Origin: Kribbella sp. ALI-6-A
GTDB lineage: Bacteria > Actinomycetota > Actinomycetes > Propionibacteriales > Kribbellaceae
Assembly (NCBI RefSeq): GCF_001984195.1
Contig: NZ_MTQN01000012.1
Location: forward strand, 992,001-1,056,000
DNA: 64,000 bases
Direction of reading: 5' to 3'
The notes under the pieces are model-generated. The model was given only the letters and a program-made list of their open reading frames with translations. It did not search any database and was not told where the DNA came from. Both the position numbers and the translations under genes were made by a program. Shown here piece by piece: positions 40,816-49,093 of this stretch (its first letter is position 1; every line of letters starts with the position of its first letter).

Positions 40816-42077
40816 GTAGGGCTCTCGACGAGCACGGCTTCTGTCATGAGGCGTCGGGTGAGGACGACCTGGTCCTCAGGAGGCAGGCCCGGCAGGTCAC
40901 CTACGGCGAACGGCGCACCGGAGCACGCCGCCGCGACCGCGGCCTCGGTCTCCGGCGGGAACGTGATCGTGCGGTCGGGCAGATGCAGGCGCACCGGATT
41001 GCCCGCAACCAAATGGTGCTTGAGGCCCGGGCGCACACGGAGCCTCGTACCGACTTTCAGATCGGCGATCGCCGCAGCGTGGGCCAGCGGGGCGAGCGGC
41101 GCCGGGCGGTTGCCGGACCAAGTACGGCGACGCAAGCGGTCGGCCAGGTCCTCGGCGGAGGCGGTGTTCAGGTGTTCGGCGAAGAGGGCCACGACCTTGT
41201 CGAGTTCGGGCGCGAGCTGAGCCGGGTCGCCGGGGTTGAACCCGAGCGGCAGGGCTGTGCGCAGCTCGACCTCGTTGGCGGCCAGCGCGGCGAGCTCCTG
41301 GATCAGCAGGTAGCGCGTCATCGTGTGCAGGCCGACTGTCAGGTGAGCGCTGACGCCGCCGAGTGCCTTCGCCGAGTGCAGGAACCCGCGCGGCACGTAG
41401 AGCGCGTCGCCGGGCCGCAGTACGGCGTCGACCACCGGCTGCTGCTCGCGCGCTGCGGCCGCTACGGCCTGGGAGTGGTCGGTCCAGGGCTGGTTGCGGA
41501 GCGGGTCGACATGAACGGGTTCGTGAACGGTCCAGTGCTTCTCACCCGCGGCCTGCAGCACGAAGACGTCGTGCACGTCGTAGTGCGCCGAGAAGCCCTG
41601 CGACTCCGGCGGCGTGACGTACGCGTTGATCTGGACCGGATGCCCGGCGTCGGACGACAGCTGCGTCGAGAAGTCGACCAGCGCGGGCCAGGTGCGGTGC
41701 AGTGCCTGCAGTACGACGGTGTGCCCGCTCGCGAACAGCGCGGCGACCTTGTCGTCGCGGACCTGGTCGCCGATCTCCGCACCGACCCCGCCGGAGCCGG
41801 TGAACTGGTTGTCGCCGACCACCGCGCCGTTCTTGGCGATGCGCAGGAACGGCGTACGGAGTCCTCGGCGGGACAGCAGCTCGTCGACCGCGGCGAGGCT
41901 GAACAGGTCGCCGAAGTCGGCATCAGCCGAGGAGTCAGCGGCCAGCTCTTCGCGGGGAGAGAGCAGCGCCCGGCGCCCCCAGTAGTGGCTCCCGAATTCT
42001 TCCAGGTCTCCGGCGACGCAGCGCCGGAGAGCCGGGCGGCTGTCCGGCAGCGGCCCGGTCTCCGGCACCGCGCTCAC
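40812..42077 (-). CDS. JmjC-domain (Cupin_4) Fe(II)/2-oxoglutarate oxygenase
   Basis: A 421-residue protein of the ROXA/NO66-like JmjC group (hydroxylases of proteins). The iron ligands are visible: His165 and Asp167 in FSAHYDVHDVF and His234 in LYVPRGFLHSA. Lys180 in GEKHW is positioned to bind 2-oxoglutarate, and a C-terminal winged-helix-like region follows (about 290-421). Known relatives hydroxylate ribosomal protein side chains. Here the start overlaps by 4 bp the stop of the gene for an Asp-rich repeat peptide, so that peptide is the obvious candidate substrate (inference). Confidence 0.85.
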   Translation of the reverse strand: MSAVPETGPLPDSRPALRRCVAGDLEEFGSHYWGRRALLSPREELAADSSADADFGDLFSLAAVDELLSRRGLRTPFLRIAKNGAVVGDNQFTGSGGVGAEIGDQVRDDKVAALFASGHTVVLQALHRTWPALVDFSTQLSSDAGHPVQINAYVTPPESQGFSAHYDVHDVFVLQAAGEKHWTVHEPVHVDPLRNQPWTDHSQAVAAAAREQQPVVDAVLRPGDALYVPRGFLHSAKALGGVSAHLTVGLHTMTRYLLIQELAALAANEVELRTALPLGFNPGDPAQLAPELDKVVALFAEHLNTASAEDLADRLRRRTWSGNRPAPLAPLAHAAAIADLKVGTRLRVRPGLKHHLVAGNPVRLHLPDRTITFPPETEAAVAAACSGAPFAVGDLPGLPPEDQVVLTRRLMTEAVLVESPT

Positions 42078-42541
42078 CGACTTCCGGAGCTTTCGCCGGC
42101 ACCGCCGTCCGCGCCACCGTCGACCGCGTTCGGGTCGGCTCCGCCGTCCATCGGTCCCTCACCGCTACCGCCACCGGCACCGCTGTCGGCGCCACCGTCA
42201 GCACCGCCGTCGCTGACGCCCGGCGAGGCTCCGCCGTCCGCGGGACCTTCCGAACCGGCGCCACCGTCGGCACCACCATCGGTACCACCCGGCACCGCCC
42301 CGCCGTCGGCCGGGCCTTCGCCACCGCCCGCGCCACCGTCAGCGCCGCCGTCACTCACCCCCGCCGAGGCACCGCCGTCGGCCGGGCCCTCCTGCGAGCC
42401 GCCGTACCCACCGCCCGGCGTGGCCTGGTTACCGGCACCGCCGTCCGCACCGCCGTCGTTCGCACCAGGGGTCGCGCCCCCATCGGCCAAGCCCTCACCG
42501 TCGCCGGACGAGGTGGTCATGTCATCGTCGTTGAGACCCAT
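42074..42541 (-). CDS. DGGA-repeat peptide, possible modified-peptide precursor
   Basis: A 155-residue protein made almost only of Gly, Ala, Asp, Ser, Pro and Glu. After MGLNDDDMTTSSGDG come five copies of a 22-26 residue unit, consensus EGPADGGAxPGxxDGGADGG, at residues 16-37, 51-72, 75-96, 98-123 and 128-149. DGGA occurs exactly three times per unit, 15 in all. There is no Cys, Lys or Trp and only one Tyr and one Arg. AAAGGAG lies 8 bp before ATG 42541. It is the first gene of a coupled operon with the JmjC oxygenase. Similar Streptomyces proteins are annotated BatC; function unknown. Confidence 0.85.
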   Translation of the reverse strand: MGLNDDDMTTSSGDGEGLADGGATPGANDGGADGGAGNQATPGGGYGGSQEGPADGGASAGVSDGGADGGAGGGEGPADGGAVPGGTDGGADGGAGSEGPADGGASPGVSDGGADGGADSGAGGGSGEGPMDGGADPNAVDGGADGGAGESSGSR

Positions 42542-42666
42542 GATGCTGCTCCTTTCGCGGGTACTTGTGTGCCCACCCTGTGCGCAAAGTCCAGCAGGGG
42601 TAAACCCCTGGGCGGATCACAAGCACCCGGCAGTTCGGCGGCGGTTCGCCGATGCCGCGACGGAGG

Positions 42667-43716
42667 TCAGCCGAGCACGTCCCACCAGACCTTGAGGAAC
42701 GCGTCGGTCACCGGCTCCGGGCGTACGGCGATGCGCAGCCAGTCGGGGCCCAGGCCTGGAAAGGTGTCGCCGCGACGGACGGCGAAACCGCGCTGCCGCA
42801 GCGCCTCGCGGACACGGTCGGCGCCGTCGACACGGACGAGGACAAACGGTGCCCGCGGGACGCCGTACGACAGCGGCGTGGAGCCCGACGTCTCGCCGTA
42901 CGGCGTGAGCAGGCCGGAGAGAAGGTGAGCGCGTTGCCTCTCGAAGTCCTCGGCGGCTTGGTGCGCTTCGGCTCCGGCGCGCGGGGTGCTGCAGGCGATC
43001 GCGGCGGCCAAGGCTGGGCTGGAGACCGGCCAATGCGGCTGTACGGCGGCCAACTGCTCGATCAGGTGCGGGGCGGCGACGACGTAGCCCACGCGAAGCC
43101 CGGCCAGCCCCCAGGTCTTGGTGAGGCTGCGGATCACGACGAGCCCCGGAATCGAGGCGGCGACGAGCGACTCGGGCTCACCCGGTACGGCGTCCATGAA
43201 GGCTTCGTCAACGACGAGGATGCGGTCCGGGCGGGCCAGCTCGCGCAAGGTGTCGGCGGGGTGCAGCACCGAGGTCGGGTTGGTCGGGTTGCCGATCACC
43301 ACGAGGTCGGCGTCCGGCGGGACGCTCGACGGGTCGAGCGTGAAGCCGGTGTCCGGGCTGAGGACGACCCGGTCGACGAGGTGACCGGCCGAGCGCAGCG
43401 CCGACTCGGGCTCGGTGAACTGCGGATGCACGACAACAGCGTGGCGTGGCCGGAATGCGCGGGCGATCAGCACGAACGCCTCGGCGGCCCCGGCAGTCAG
43501 CAGGATCTTGCCGGCGTCGCAGTCGTGCCGGGCGGCCACGGCCGCGGTCGCTGCCTCGGTCCGCGGGTACGCCGCGAGGTCGGTGAGCCCGGCGGTGATC
43601 TCCTCGAGCAGCCACGGCGGCGGCGTCCCGGCGCGCACGTTGACGGCGAGATCCACCAGCCCGTCGCCGACTTCGAGGTCCCCGTGATGGTCCAGGTCGA
43701 ATCCGTCCACAGCCAC
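42667..43716 (-). CDS. cobC: CobC-like PLP-dependent aminotransferase (threonine-phosphate decarboxylase type)
   Basis: A 349-residue fold-type I PLP enzyme of the Rv2231c/CobC group, related to histidinol-phosphate aminotransferase. Key segments are NVRAGTPPPWL near residue 26, LLTAGAAEAF near 72, VIGNPTNPTSVLHP near 140, VVDEAFMD near 168 and SLTKTWGLAGLRVGY with the PLP lysine Lys200. In cobalamin synthesis CobC/CobD makes the aminopropanol linker. No other cobalamin gene is in the window, so the role is inferred from family. It is encoded 125 bp upstream of the DGGA operon on the same strand. Confidence 0.8.
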   Translation of the reverse strand: MAVDGFDLDHHGDLEVGDGLVDLAVNVRAGTPPPWLLEEITAGLTDLAAYPRTEAATAAVAARHDCDAGKILLTAGAAEAFVLIARAFRPRHAVVVHPQFTEPESALRSAGHLVDRVVLSPDTGFTLDPSSVPPDADLVVIGNPTNPTSVLHPADTLRELARPDRILVVDEAFMDAVPGEPESLVAASIPGLVVIRSLTKTWGLAGLRVGYVVAAPHLIEQLAAVQPHWPVSSPALAAAIACSTPRAGAEAHQAAEDFERQRAHLLSGLLTPYGETSGSTPLSYGVPRAPFVLVRVDGADRVREALRQRGFAVRRGDTFPGLGPDWLRIAVRPEPVTDAFLKVWWDVLG

Positions 43717-43819
43717 CCGAGGAGGCTAACCGCCGTCGGCCGTCGCCCGGGCACGTGCCCAAGGAGCGAGCGATCCGGCGACCCCCGCGAGCAGGCGCCG
43801 GATGCGGCACCATGGAGGT

Positions 43820-44611
43820 ATGAAGATCGCCGTGGTGCAGGCCGCCAGTTCCGACGACAAGGCTGCCAACCGGGACGCCGTGGTGCGGCTGGTCGCGGAG
43901 GCGGCTGCGGCGGGGCCCGATCTGATCGTGTTGCCTGAGGCGATGATGGCCGACTTCGCGGTGGAGGGCGGCTCGGTGGGCCCGCTGGCGGAGGCGCTGG
44001 ACGGCGAGTTCGTCAGCACGTTGCGCAAGTGCGCGCTCGAGCACGGGACGGCGATCGTGGCCGGGATGTTCGAGCGGAGCTGCGACGAGCACCGGCCGTA
44101 CAACACCTTGCTGGCGGTCGGCGCGGACGGCGAACTGCTCGGCGCCTATCGCAAGATCCACCTGTACGACGCCTTCGGGTACCGGGAGTCCGACCAGCTG
44201 ACGCCGGGGGACGTCGCGCCGGTGGTGGTGCGGATCGGCGAGTTCAAGTTCGGGCTGATGACGTGTTACGACCTGCGGTTCCCGGAGTTGTCGCGGGCGC
44301 TGGTCGATGCCGGCGCGGACGTGCTCGTCGTACCGGCCGCGTGGGTGCGGGGGCCGTTGAAGGAACACCACTGGACGACTCTGCTGACCGCTCGCGCGAT
44401 CGAGAACACCTGCTACGTCGCGTCGGCGGCGCAGAACGGGCGGAAGTACTGCGGGCTCAGCCAGGTGATCGACCCGCAGGGCGTCGCGGTCGCGGCGGTC
44501 GGTGAGGCCGACGGATTCGCGACGGCGGAGCTGAAGGCCGAGCGGCTCGCGGAGGTGCGCAAGCGCAACCCGTCACTGGCGAATCGGCGGTTCACGGTGA
44601 CGCCGCGCTGA
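43820..44611 (+). CDS. Carbon-nitrogen hydrolase (nitrilase superfamily)
   Basis: A 263-residue nitrilase-superfamily amidase. The catalytic triad is visible: Glu40 in LIVLPEAMM, Lys112 in YRKIHLYD and Cys149 in LMTCYDLRFPE. The sequence is closest to the Nit1/Nit2 type (omega-amidase or deaminated-glutathione amidase), but the exact substrate is not decidable. GGAGGT abuts ATG 43820. It is divergent from cobC and overlaps mobA by 1 bp (TGATG), so the two are coupled. Confidence 0.87.
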   Translation: MKIAVVQAASSDDKAANRDAVVRLVAEAAAAGPDLIVLPEAMMADFAVEGGSVGPLAEALDGEFVSTLRKCALEHGTAIVAGMFERSCDEHRPYNTLLAVGADGELLGAYRKIHLYDAFGYRESDQLTPGDVAPVVVRIGEFKFGLMTCYDLRFPELSRALVDAGADVLVVPAAWVRGPLKEHHWTTLLTARAIENTCYVASAAQNGRKYCGLSQVIDPQGVAVAAVGEADGFATAELKAERLAEVRKRNPSLANRRFTVTPR

Positions 44612-45177
44612 TGACCGGCGCCGCGCCGTTCGATGTCATCGTGCTCGCGGGCGGGGCGTCGCGTCGCTTCGGCGGCGTGGACAAGGCGATGCTCGTGCTC
44701 GAAGGGGTTTCCCTGCTCGATCGGGTGCTAGAGGCAACTATCGCCGCGGAGTCGACGGTGGTGGTCGGCCCGCGACGAGTGACGAGCCGGGCGGTGAACT
44801 GGACGCGGGAGGATCCACCGTCAGGCGGGCCGGTAGCGGGAGTCGCGGCAGGATTGGCATTCGGTACGGCGCCCGTCGTGGTGCTGGTGTCGTGCGATCT
44901 CCCCTGGTTGACGAAGGACGACGTGACGACCCTGGTCGACGGCATCGGCGAGTACGACGGCTACGGCCTGCGCGATCTTGGGGGCCGAGAGCAACCACTT
45001 GTCGCGGCGTACCGTCGGGAAGCGTTGACGGCGGCGTTCCAGGCAAGACAAGACCCCAGGGACCAGCCGCTGCGCACGACGTTGGCCGGATTGACCATGC
45101 ACTGGAGCGAGCCGACGCAGGCCGGTCGAGATGTCGACACGTGGGCCGATCTCGACGATCCCATCCCCGGCGAATAA
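44611..45177 (+). CDS. mobA: MobA-like nucleotidyltransferase
   Basis: A 188-residue NTP-transferase. LAGGASRRFGGVDKAMLVLE near residue 12 is the nucleotide-binding GGxSxRxGxDK motif, VLVSCDLPWLTKDDV near 92 gives the metal-binding Asp, and GGREQPLVAAYRREAL near 128 the conserved late motif. Expected role: attach GMP (or CMP) to molybdopterin in the cytoplasm. It is coupled to the nitrilase gene and 40 bp ahead of an APH-like kinase gene. No other Mo-cofactor gene is in the window. Confidence 0.83.
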   Translation: MTGAAPFDVIVLAGGASRRFGGVDKAMLVLEGVSLLDRVLEATIAAESTVVVGPRRVTSRAVNWTREDPPSGGPVAGVAAGLAFGTAPVVVLVSCDLPWLTKDDVTTLVDGIGEYDGYGLRDLGGREQPLVAAYRREALTAAFQARQDPRDQPLRTTLAGLTMHWSEPTQAGRDVDTWADLDDPIPGE

Positions 45178-45217
45178 ACCGGTCGCTCATCAGTCGGCCG
45201 GCACCTACCGTGACCCG

Positions 45218-46129
45218 ATGGATCATGACGTGGCGGCAATGATGCGCAAAGCCTTGCCGGAGTGGACGATCGCGGAGATCCTGCCCCGATCGGGTGGTCA
45301 GTTGGCGACCGTCTTCGAGGTACGCCGCGCCGACGGCGCCGCGGTGATCGTCAAGGTCTACGCCCCGGAATGGGCCTGGAAGCAGGCCAAGGAGGTCTAC
45401 GTCTACGGGCTGCTGGAGCCGTCACTGAAAGACCTGGTGCCGGCGGTGATCCACGCCGAGCCCGCTGGTGAGACGCACGCGTTCACCGTGTTGTCGATGG
45501 TCGACGGCGTGCCGTTGTCGGAGATCACGCCGCCGGATTACCGGCCGATCTACGAACAGGCCGGGGCGTTGCTCGCGAAAATCCACCGGATCCGGCAGCC
45601 GGCGTACGGGTATCTCACCGATCAAGTGCTCGAGCCGCTGCCGTCCAACGACTTGTACATGCGGCGGCAGTTCGCGAAGAAGCTCGACGAGTTCCAGGAG
45701 CTCGGCGGCGATCCCGCACTGCACGCGCGGATCACCCGGTACGTCGCCGAGCATCCCTTCCCGGCCGACACACACCCGGTCCTCTGCCACAACGACTTCC
45801 ACGAAGGCAATCTGCTGGTCGACCCGGAGACCTGGCGGCTCACCGGGATCATCGACGTCGAGAACGCGATCGCCGCCGACCCGCTGATCGATCTCGCGAA
45901 GGTGCAGTACTACTCGATCAAGGACGACGGCGCGAAGCTCGAAGGCCTGCTCACCGGGTACGGCGAATTGCCGGCCGGCTGGGAGCAACGTGCCACCGGC
46001 TACCGCCTGTACCACGCGCTCGAACTATGGGACTGGTTCAAGCTGATAGGCGTCATCGATCCGCTGGAGTCGATCGCCGGCGACCTGGCGGACATCGTGG
46101 GGACGGCCGGAGCCGACGCAGTACGGTGA
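45218..46129 (+). CDS. APH-family phosphotransferase
   Basis: A 303-residue small-molecule kinase. It has the N-lobe SGGQLATVFEVRRADGAAVIVKVY, the catalytic loop VLCHNDFHEGNLLVD, and the metal loop GIIDVENAIAADPLIDLAK. It acts in the cytoplasm; the substrate is unknown. Start at ATG 45218 (MDHDVAAMMRKAL). The open frame extends upstream across the end of mobA but is not credible there. It is followed after 5 bp by the quinone oxidoreductase gene, so the two are probably cotranscribed. Confidence 0.82.
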   Translation: MDHDVAAMMRKALPEWTIAEILPRSGGQLATVFEVRRADGAAVIVKVYAPEWAWKQAKEVYVYGLLEPSLKDLVPAVIHAEPAGETHAFTVLSMVDGVPLSEITPPDYRPIYEQAGALLAKIHRIRQPAYGYLTDQVLEPLPSNDLYMRRQFAKKLDEFQELGGDPALHARITRYVAEHPFPADTHPVLCHNDFHEGNLLVDPETWRLTGIIDVENAIAADPLIDLAKVQYYSIKDDGAKLEGLLTGYGELPAGWEQRATGYRLYHALELWDWFKLIGVIDPLESIAGDLADIVGTAGADAVR

Positions 46130-46134
46130 GTCGT

Positions 46135-47112
46135 ATGCGAGCTGTCGTGTGTGAAGGTGCCGGTGGCGTCGAGGTCCTGACGATCGGCCAGATCGAAGAT
46201 CCGACACCGAACGTCGACGAGGTGGTCATCGACGTCGTCGCGGCCGGGGTGAACCGCGCAGACCTGCTGCAGCGCCAGGGGCACTACCCGCCCCCGCCCG
46301 GCGCGCCCGGCACGATCGGGCTCGAGGTCTCCGGCCGCATCGCGGCGGTCGGTTCGGAGGTCGAGGGCTGGTCGGTCGGCGACGAGTGCTGCGCCTTGCT
46401 GGCCGGCGGTGGCTACGCCGAGAAGGTCGTCGTGCCCGCGCCGCAGGTGATGCCGGTGCCCGACGGTGTCGACCTGATCAGCGCCGCCGCCCTGCCCGAG
46501 GTGGTCGCGACGGTCTGGTCCAACGTGTTCATGACCGCGCACCTCAAGGACGGCGAGACCCTGCTGGTGCACGGCGGCGCGTCCGGGATCGGCACGATGG
46601 CGATCCAGCTCGCGGTGGCGCACGGCGCGCGGGTGCTCTGCACGGTCGGCAGCGCGGACAAGATGGAGTTCTGCACCCGGCTCGGCGCGGACGTCGCGAT
46701 CAACTACAAGGAAGCCGAGTGGGCTTCGGTGGTGCGCGAGGCGACCGGCAAGGCCGGGGCCGACGTGATCCTCGACATCATCGGCGCGAAGTACCTCACC
46801 GACAACGTGAAGTCGCTCGCCGTCGACGGCCGGATCGTCGTGATCGGCATGCAGGGCGGCGTGAAGGGCGAGCTGGACCTCGGCCGGCTGCTGGCCAAGC
46901 GCGGCACGATCACCGCGACCGCTCTGCGCAGCCGCTCGGTCGAGGACAAGGGCCGGATCGTGGCCGAGGTCGTCGGGCACGTCTGGCCGCTGGTCGAGGC
47001 GAAGAAGGTCCGCCCGATCGTGCACGCGACGTACCCGCTGGAGGAGGTCGCGAAGGCGCACGAGGCGCTCGAGCAGTCCACCCAGAGCGGCAAGATCCTG
47101 CTGACGCTCTGA
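46135..47112 (+). CDS. NAD(P)H-quinone oxidoreductase (zeta-crystallin type)
   Basis: A 325-residue medium-chain dehydrogenase without catalytic zinc ligands. Segments are VNRADLLQRQGHYPPPPGAP near residue 41, PGTIGLEVSGRIAAVG, VHGGASGIGTMAIQLAVAHG (NADPH glycine motif) near 145, and the C-terminal HATYPLEEVAKAHEALE. The PIG3/QOR group reduces quinones using NADPH. ATG 46135 lies 5 bp after the kinase stop. A strong terminator follows 18 bp after its stop. Confidence 0.9.
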   Translation: MRAVVCEGAGGVEVLTIGQIEDPTPNVDEVVIDVVAAGVNRADLLQRQGHYPPPPGAPGTIGLEVSGRIAAVGSEVEGWSVGDECCALLAGGGYAEKVVVPAPQVMPVPDGVDLISAAALPEVVATVWSNVFMTAHLKDGETLLVHGGASGIGTMAIQLAVAHGARVLCTVGSADKMEFCTRLGADVAINYKEAEWASVVREATGKAGADVILDIIGAKYLTDNVKSLAVDGRIVVIGMQGGVKGELDLGRLLAKRGTITATALRSRSVEDKGRIVAEVVGHVWPLVEAKKVRPIVHATYPLEEVAKAHEALEQSTQSGKILLTL

Positions 47113-47129
47113 CGCGGCTCACCTTTCCC

Positions 47130-47179
47130 GCAGCGTCCGAAGAACCGAGCGCTATAGCCTCGGGTTCTTCGGACGCTGC
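47130..47179. terminator. Bidirectional terminator between the quinone oxidoreductase and VOC genes
   Basis: A 20-bp stem (47130-47149 with 47159-47179, one bulged G) encloses a 9-nt loop. It lies between convergent genes and can act on both. Confidence 0.88.
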
Positions 47180-47195
47180 CGTACGGCGGGGCGGC

Positions 47196-47609
47196 TCACG
47201 ACGGCGTGTGGGCGGCGAGCCACTCCGGGTCGGGCGCGACCAGCTGGATGACGTGCAGCCAGGTGCCCTCGGGATCGCGGACGTAGAAGTGCCGCTGACC
47301 CCACGGCTCGGTGACCACCTCGGAGGCCAGCTCGACGCCGGCCTCGGTCAGCCGCGCGGCCAGCTTGTCCGCGTCGTCGACGACGAAGCCGAAGACGTTC
47401 GAGCTCTCGGTGGTGGCCGAAACCGCGGCCGGGACCGAGGAGTGGCCGCGCTCGCAGATGGCCAGCTCCCAGGACGCGTCGCCCCGACGCAGGCAGACGA
47501 ACCAGCCGAGATCGACGGTGATGTCCAGATCGAAGTGCTCCGCGTAGAAGGCGGCGACCTTCGCGGGGTGGGCGGTGACGACAGTGGCTCCGAAGGCGGC
47601 GGGTTGCAT
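47196..47609 (-). CDS. Glyoxalase/bleomycin-resistance (VOC) family protein
   Basis: A 137-residue protein with the paired beta-alpha-beta-beta-beta fold of the VOC superfamily: TVVTAHPAKVAAFYAEHFDL at the start and EPWGQRHFYVRDPEGTWLHV near residue 100. Metal-ligand positions are partly retained (the Glu/His near the C-terminus). It may be a lyase or a small-molecule binding resistance protein. It is divergent from a TetR gene 73 bp away, with an operator-like palindrome between, so it is probably the regulated target. Confidence 0.85.
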   Translation of the reverse strand: MQPAAFGATVVTAHPAKVAAFYAEHFDLDITVDLGWFVCLRRGDASWELAICERGHSSVPAAVSATTESSNVFGFVVDDADKLAARLTEAGVELASEVVTEPWGQRHFYVRDPEGTWLHVIQLVAPDPEWLAAHTPS

Positions 47610-47623
47610 ACGCTCTCCTGACT

Positions 47624-47640
47624 ACTACAGCTGTTGTGGT
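47624..47640. promoter_or_regulatory. Operator-like palindrome between VOC and TetR genes
   Basis: ACTACAGCTGTTGTGGT is an imperfect 17-bp palindrome (6-bp arms with one mismatch), and a related TGTAGTGG half-site follows at 47654-47661. The location between divergent genes fits a TetR-family binding site. Confidence 0.5.
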
Positions 47641-47682
47641 TGAGTACGACATTTGTAGTGGACGACTGCTAGGCTTGTCAAC

Positions 47683-48255
47683 ATGCCCCGGAATCCCGAA
47701 CGCCGCGCCCAGCTCACCGACGCCGGCCTCGCCGTCCTGGCCGAGGCCGGCGCCCGCGGCCTGACCCACCGTGCCGTCGACGCCGCCGCCGGCCTTCCCG
47801 CCGGCACGGCGTCCAACTACTTCCGCACCCGCGACGCCCTGCTCGGCGCGCTCGGCGAGCGGATCTTCGAGCGGCTCGCCCCCACCGCGGAGCGGCTGGA
47901 ACCGCTGGCCGCGCGCGAGCCGTCGGTCGAGCTCGTCGTCGACTACGTGCGCTACATCGTCGAGCGACTGCTCGGGCAGCCCCAGCTCCCGCTCGCCCTG
48001 TTCGAGCTGCGCCTGGAAGCCGCGCGCCGGCCGGAGCTGCACGAGATCCTCACCCGCACGCTGCGGCAGGGCTTCGACGCCGACGTCTCGTTCCACGTGA
48101 ACGCCGGACTGCCCGGCGGCGCGGAGGAGGTCCGCCTGCTGCACTTCGCGGTCGACGGCCTGGTCCTCGACCGCCTCACTCCGGGCATCGGCCATCCGTA
48201 CGACGTCGACGGCGCGGTCGCCCAGCTGGTCCGAAGGCTGACGCGTAAGGATTGA
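47683..48255 (+). CDS. TetR-family transcriptional regulator
   Basis: A 190-residue one-component regulator. The N-terminal HTH is ERRAQLTDAGLAVLAEAGAR then GLTHRAVDAAAGLPAGTASN YFRT (residues about 4-50), followed by a helical ligand domain. It is divergent from the VOC gene and probably represses it through the palindrome at 47624-47640. Ligand unknown. ATG 47683 is preceded by a short AT-richer promoter region. Confidence 0.87.
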   Translation: MPRNPERRAQLTDAGLAVLAEAGARGLTHRAVDAAAGLPAGTASNYFRTRDALLGALGERIFERLAPTAERLEPLAAREPSVELVVDYVRYIVERLLGQPQLPLALFELRLEAARRPELHEILTRTLRQGFDADVSFHVNAGLPGGAEEVRLLHFAVDGLVLDRLTPGIGHPYDVDGAVAQLVRRLTRKD

Positions 48256-48347
48256 TCGGCGCCCACCCAGCCTGCGCGCCACATGCTTCCCGTGGTTCGT
48301 TCCGCCGATCGGCCCACATGTCGTTGCCAAGGGCTACCGTCAGGAGT

Positions 48348-48929
48348 GTGACTGGGGAACGACGGCGCGGAGCCCACGTGCTGGACGCGGTGCTCGACGT
48401 GATCGCCGAGCGCGGCCTGGAAGCCGCGACGATGCGAACCGTCGCGGCGGCGGCCGGGGTGTCGCTCGCGCAGGTGCAGTACTACTTCCGCAGCAAGGAC
48501 GAGTTGGTCGCGTCCGCGTTCCGGCACGTCAGCGAGCGGTTCGACGAGAAGCTGGCGACGGTCGACCTGTCCGGCCCGCCGCGCGAGGTCCTGCGCGAAG
48601 CGCTCCAGCTCTGGCTGCCACTGGACGACGAGCGCGCCTGGGACGCCAGGGTCTGGCTGGCCTTCAGCGCCGCGTCGGTCACCTCACCGGCCCTCGCGGC
48701 GATCGCCGCGGCGACCGACGCCGAGCTGCGGGTCGCCTTCGCCCGACTGCTCGACGCCGCGATCGCGGACGGCGACCTGGCCGAGGTGGCCGACACCGAG
48801 ACGGAGGCGGCCCTGCTGCTCGCCGTACTGGACGGGTTGGTGGTTCAGGGGCTCACGCTGCCGGCCGAGCAGCGCGCGCCGTTCGTGACGCAGTCCCTGA
48901 ATGCCCATCTGGGCAGACTTTTCGCCTGA
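48348..48929 (+). CDS. TetR-family transcriptional regulator
   Basis: A 193-residue regulator with an N-terminal HTH (HVLDAVLDVIAERGLEAATM, then TVAAAAGVSLAQVQYYFRSK) and a helical BetI/PfmR-like C-terminal domain (LQLWLPLDDERAWDARVWLA). The GTG at 48348 fits the usual distance to the HTH; upstream ATG codons in the same frame (for example 48318) cannot be excluded. No obvious target is adjacent; it may be autoregulatory. Confidence 0.83.
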   Translation: MTGERRRGAHVLDAVLDVIAERGLEAATMRTVAAAAGVSLAQVQYYFRSKDELVASAFRHVSERFDEKLATVDLSGPPREVLREALQLWLPLDDERAWDARVWLAFSAASVTSPALAAIAAATDAELRVAFARLLDAAIADGDLAEVADTETEAALLLAVLDGLVVQGLTLPAEQRAPFVTQSLNAHLGRLFA

Positions 48930-48938
48930 AACGTTGCC

Positions 48939-49067
48939 CTATACATCTACTGTCCTGACGTCCCACCGGCCGCACAGGCAGCGGCGGTAGACGACGAAGC
49001 CGGTGCTGACACGGTGGGACGACGCCACCCGCCAGCGATGCCGGTGGACTTCTGGTCTCGTGGTCAT
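48939..49067 (-). CDS. 42-residue small protein divergent from the CGNR gene
   Basis: A short gene with ATG 49067 and TAG 48939 encoding 42 residues: MTTRPEVHRHRWRVASSHRV, then STGFVVYRRCLCGRWDV. The HRWRVxSxHRxSxG...YxRCxCGRW pattern is one I recognise from small actinobacterial proteins of unknown function. The CxC pair and histidines suggest half of a metal site. Codon use is normal. Its ATG lies only 25 bp from the start of the divergent CGNR gene, so both share a promoter region. Confidence 0.65.
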   Translation of the reverse strand: MTTRPEVHRHRWRVASSHRVSTGFVVYRRCLCGRWDVRTVDV

Positions 49068-49082
49068 GGGCTCATCGTGATG

Positions 49083-49093
49083 TAATGGCATTA
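49083..49093. promoter_or_regulatory. Palindrome at the start of the CGNR gene
   Basis: TAATG-G-CATTA has perfect 5-bp arms and overlaps the ATG at 49093. In this 25-bp gap between divergent starts, a repressor bound here would block both genes. The CGNR protein itself is a candidate ligand. Confidence 0.45.

Noticed and set aside
42074..42541. DGGA coding repeats as a CRISPR array
   Set aside because: Repeat units are contiguous, imperfect and in frame; there are no unique spacers and no cas genes.
40650..42695. 681-codon plus-strand open frame with Pro/Ser repeats
   Set aside because: It is the antisense of the JmjC and DGGA-repeat genes; the repeats mirror the DGGA coding repeats, and the minus-strand genes have ribosome binding sites and real domains.
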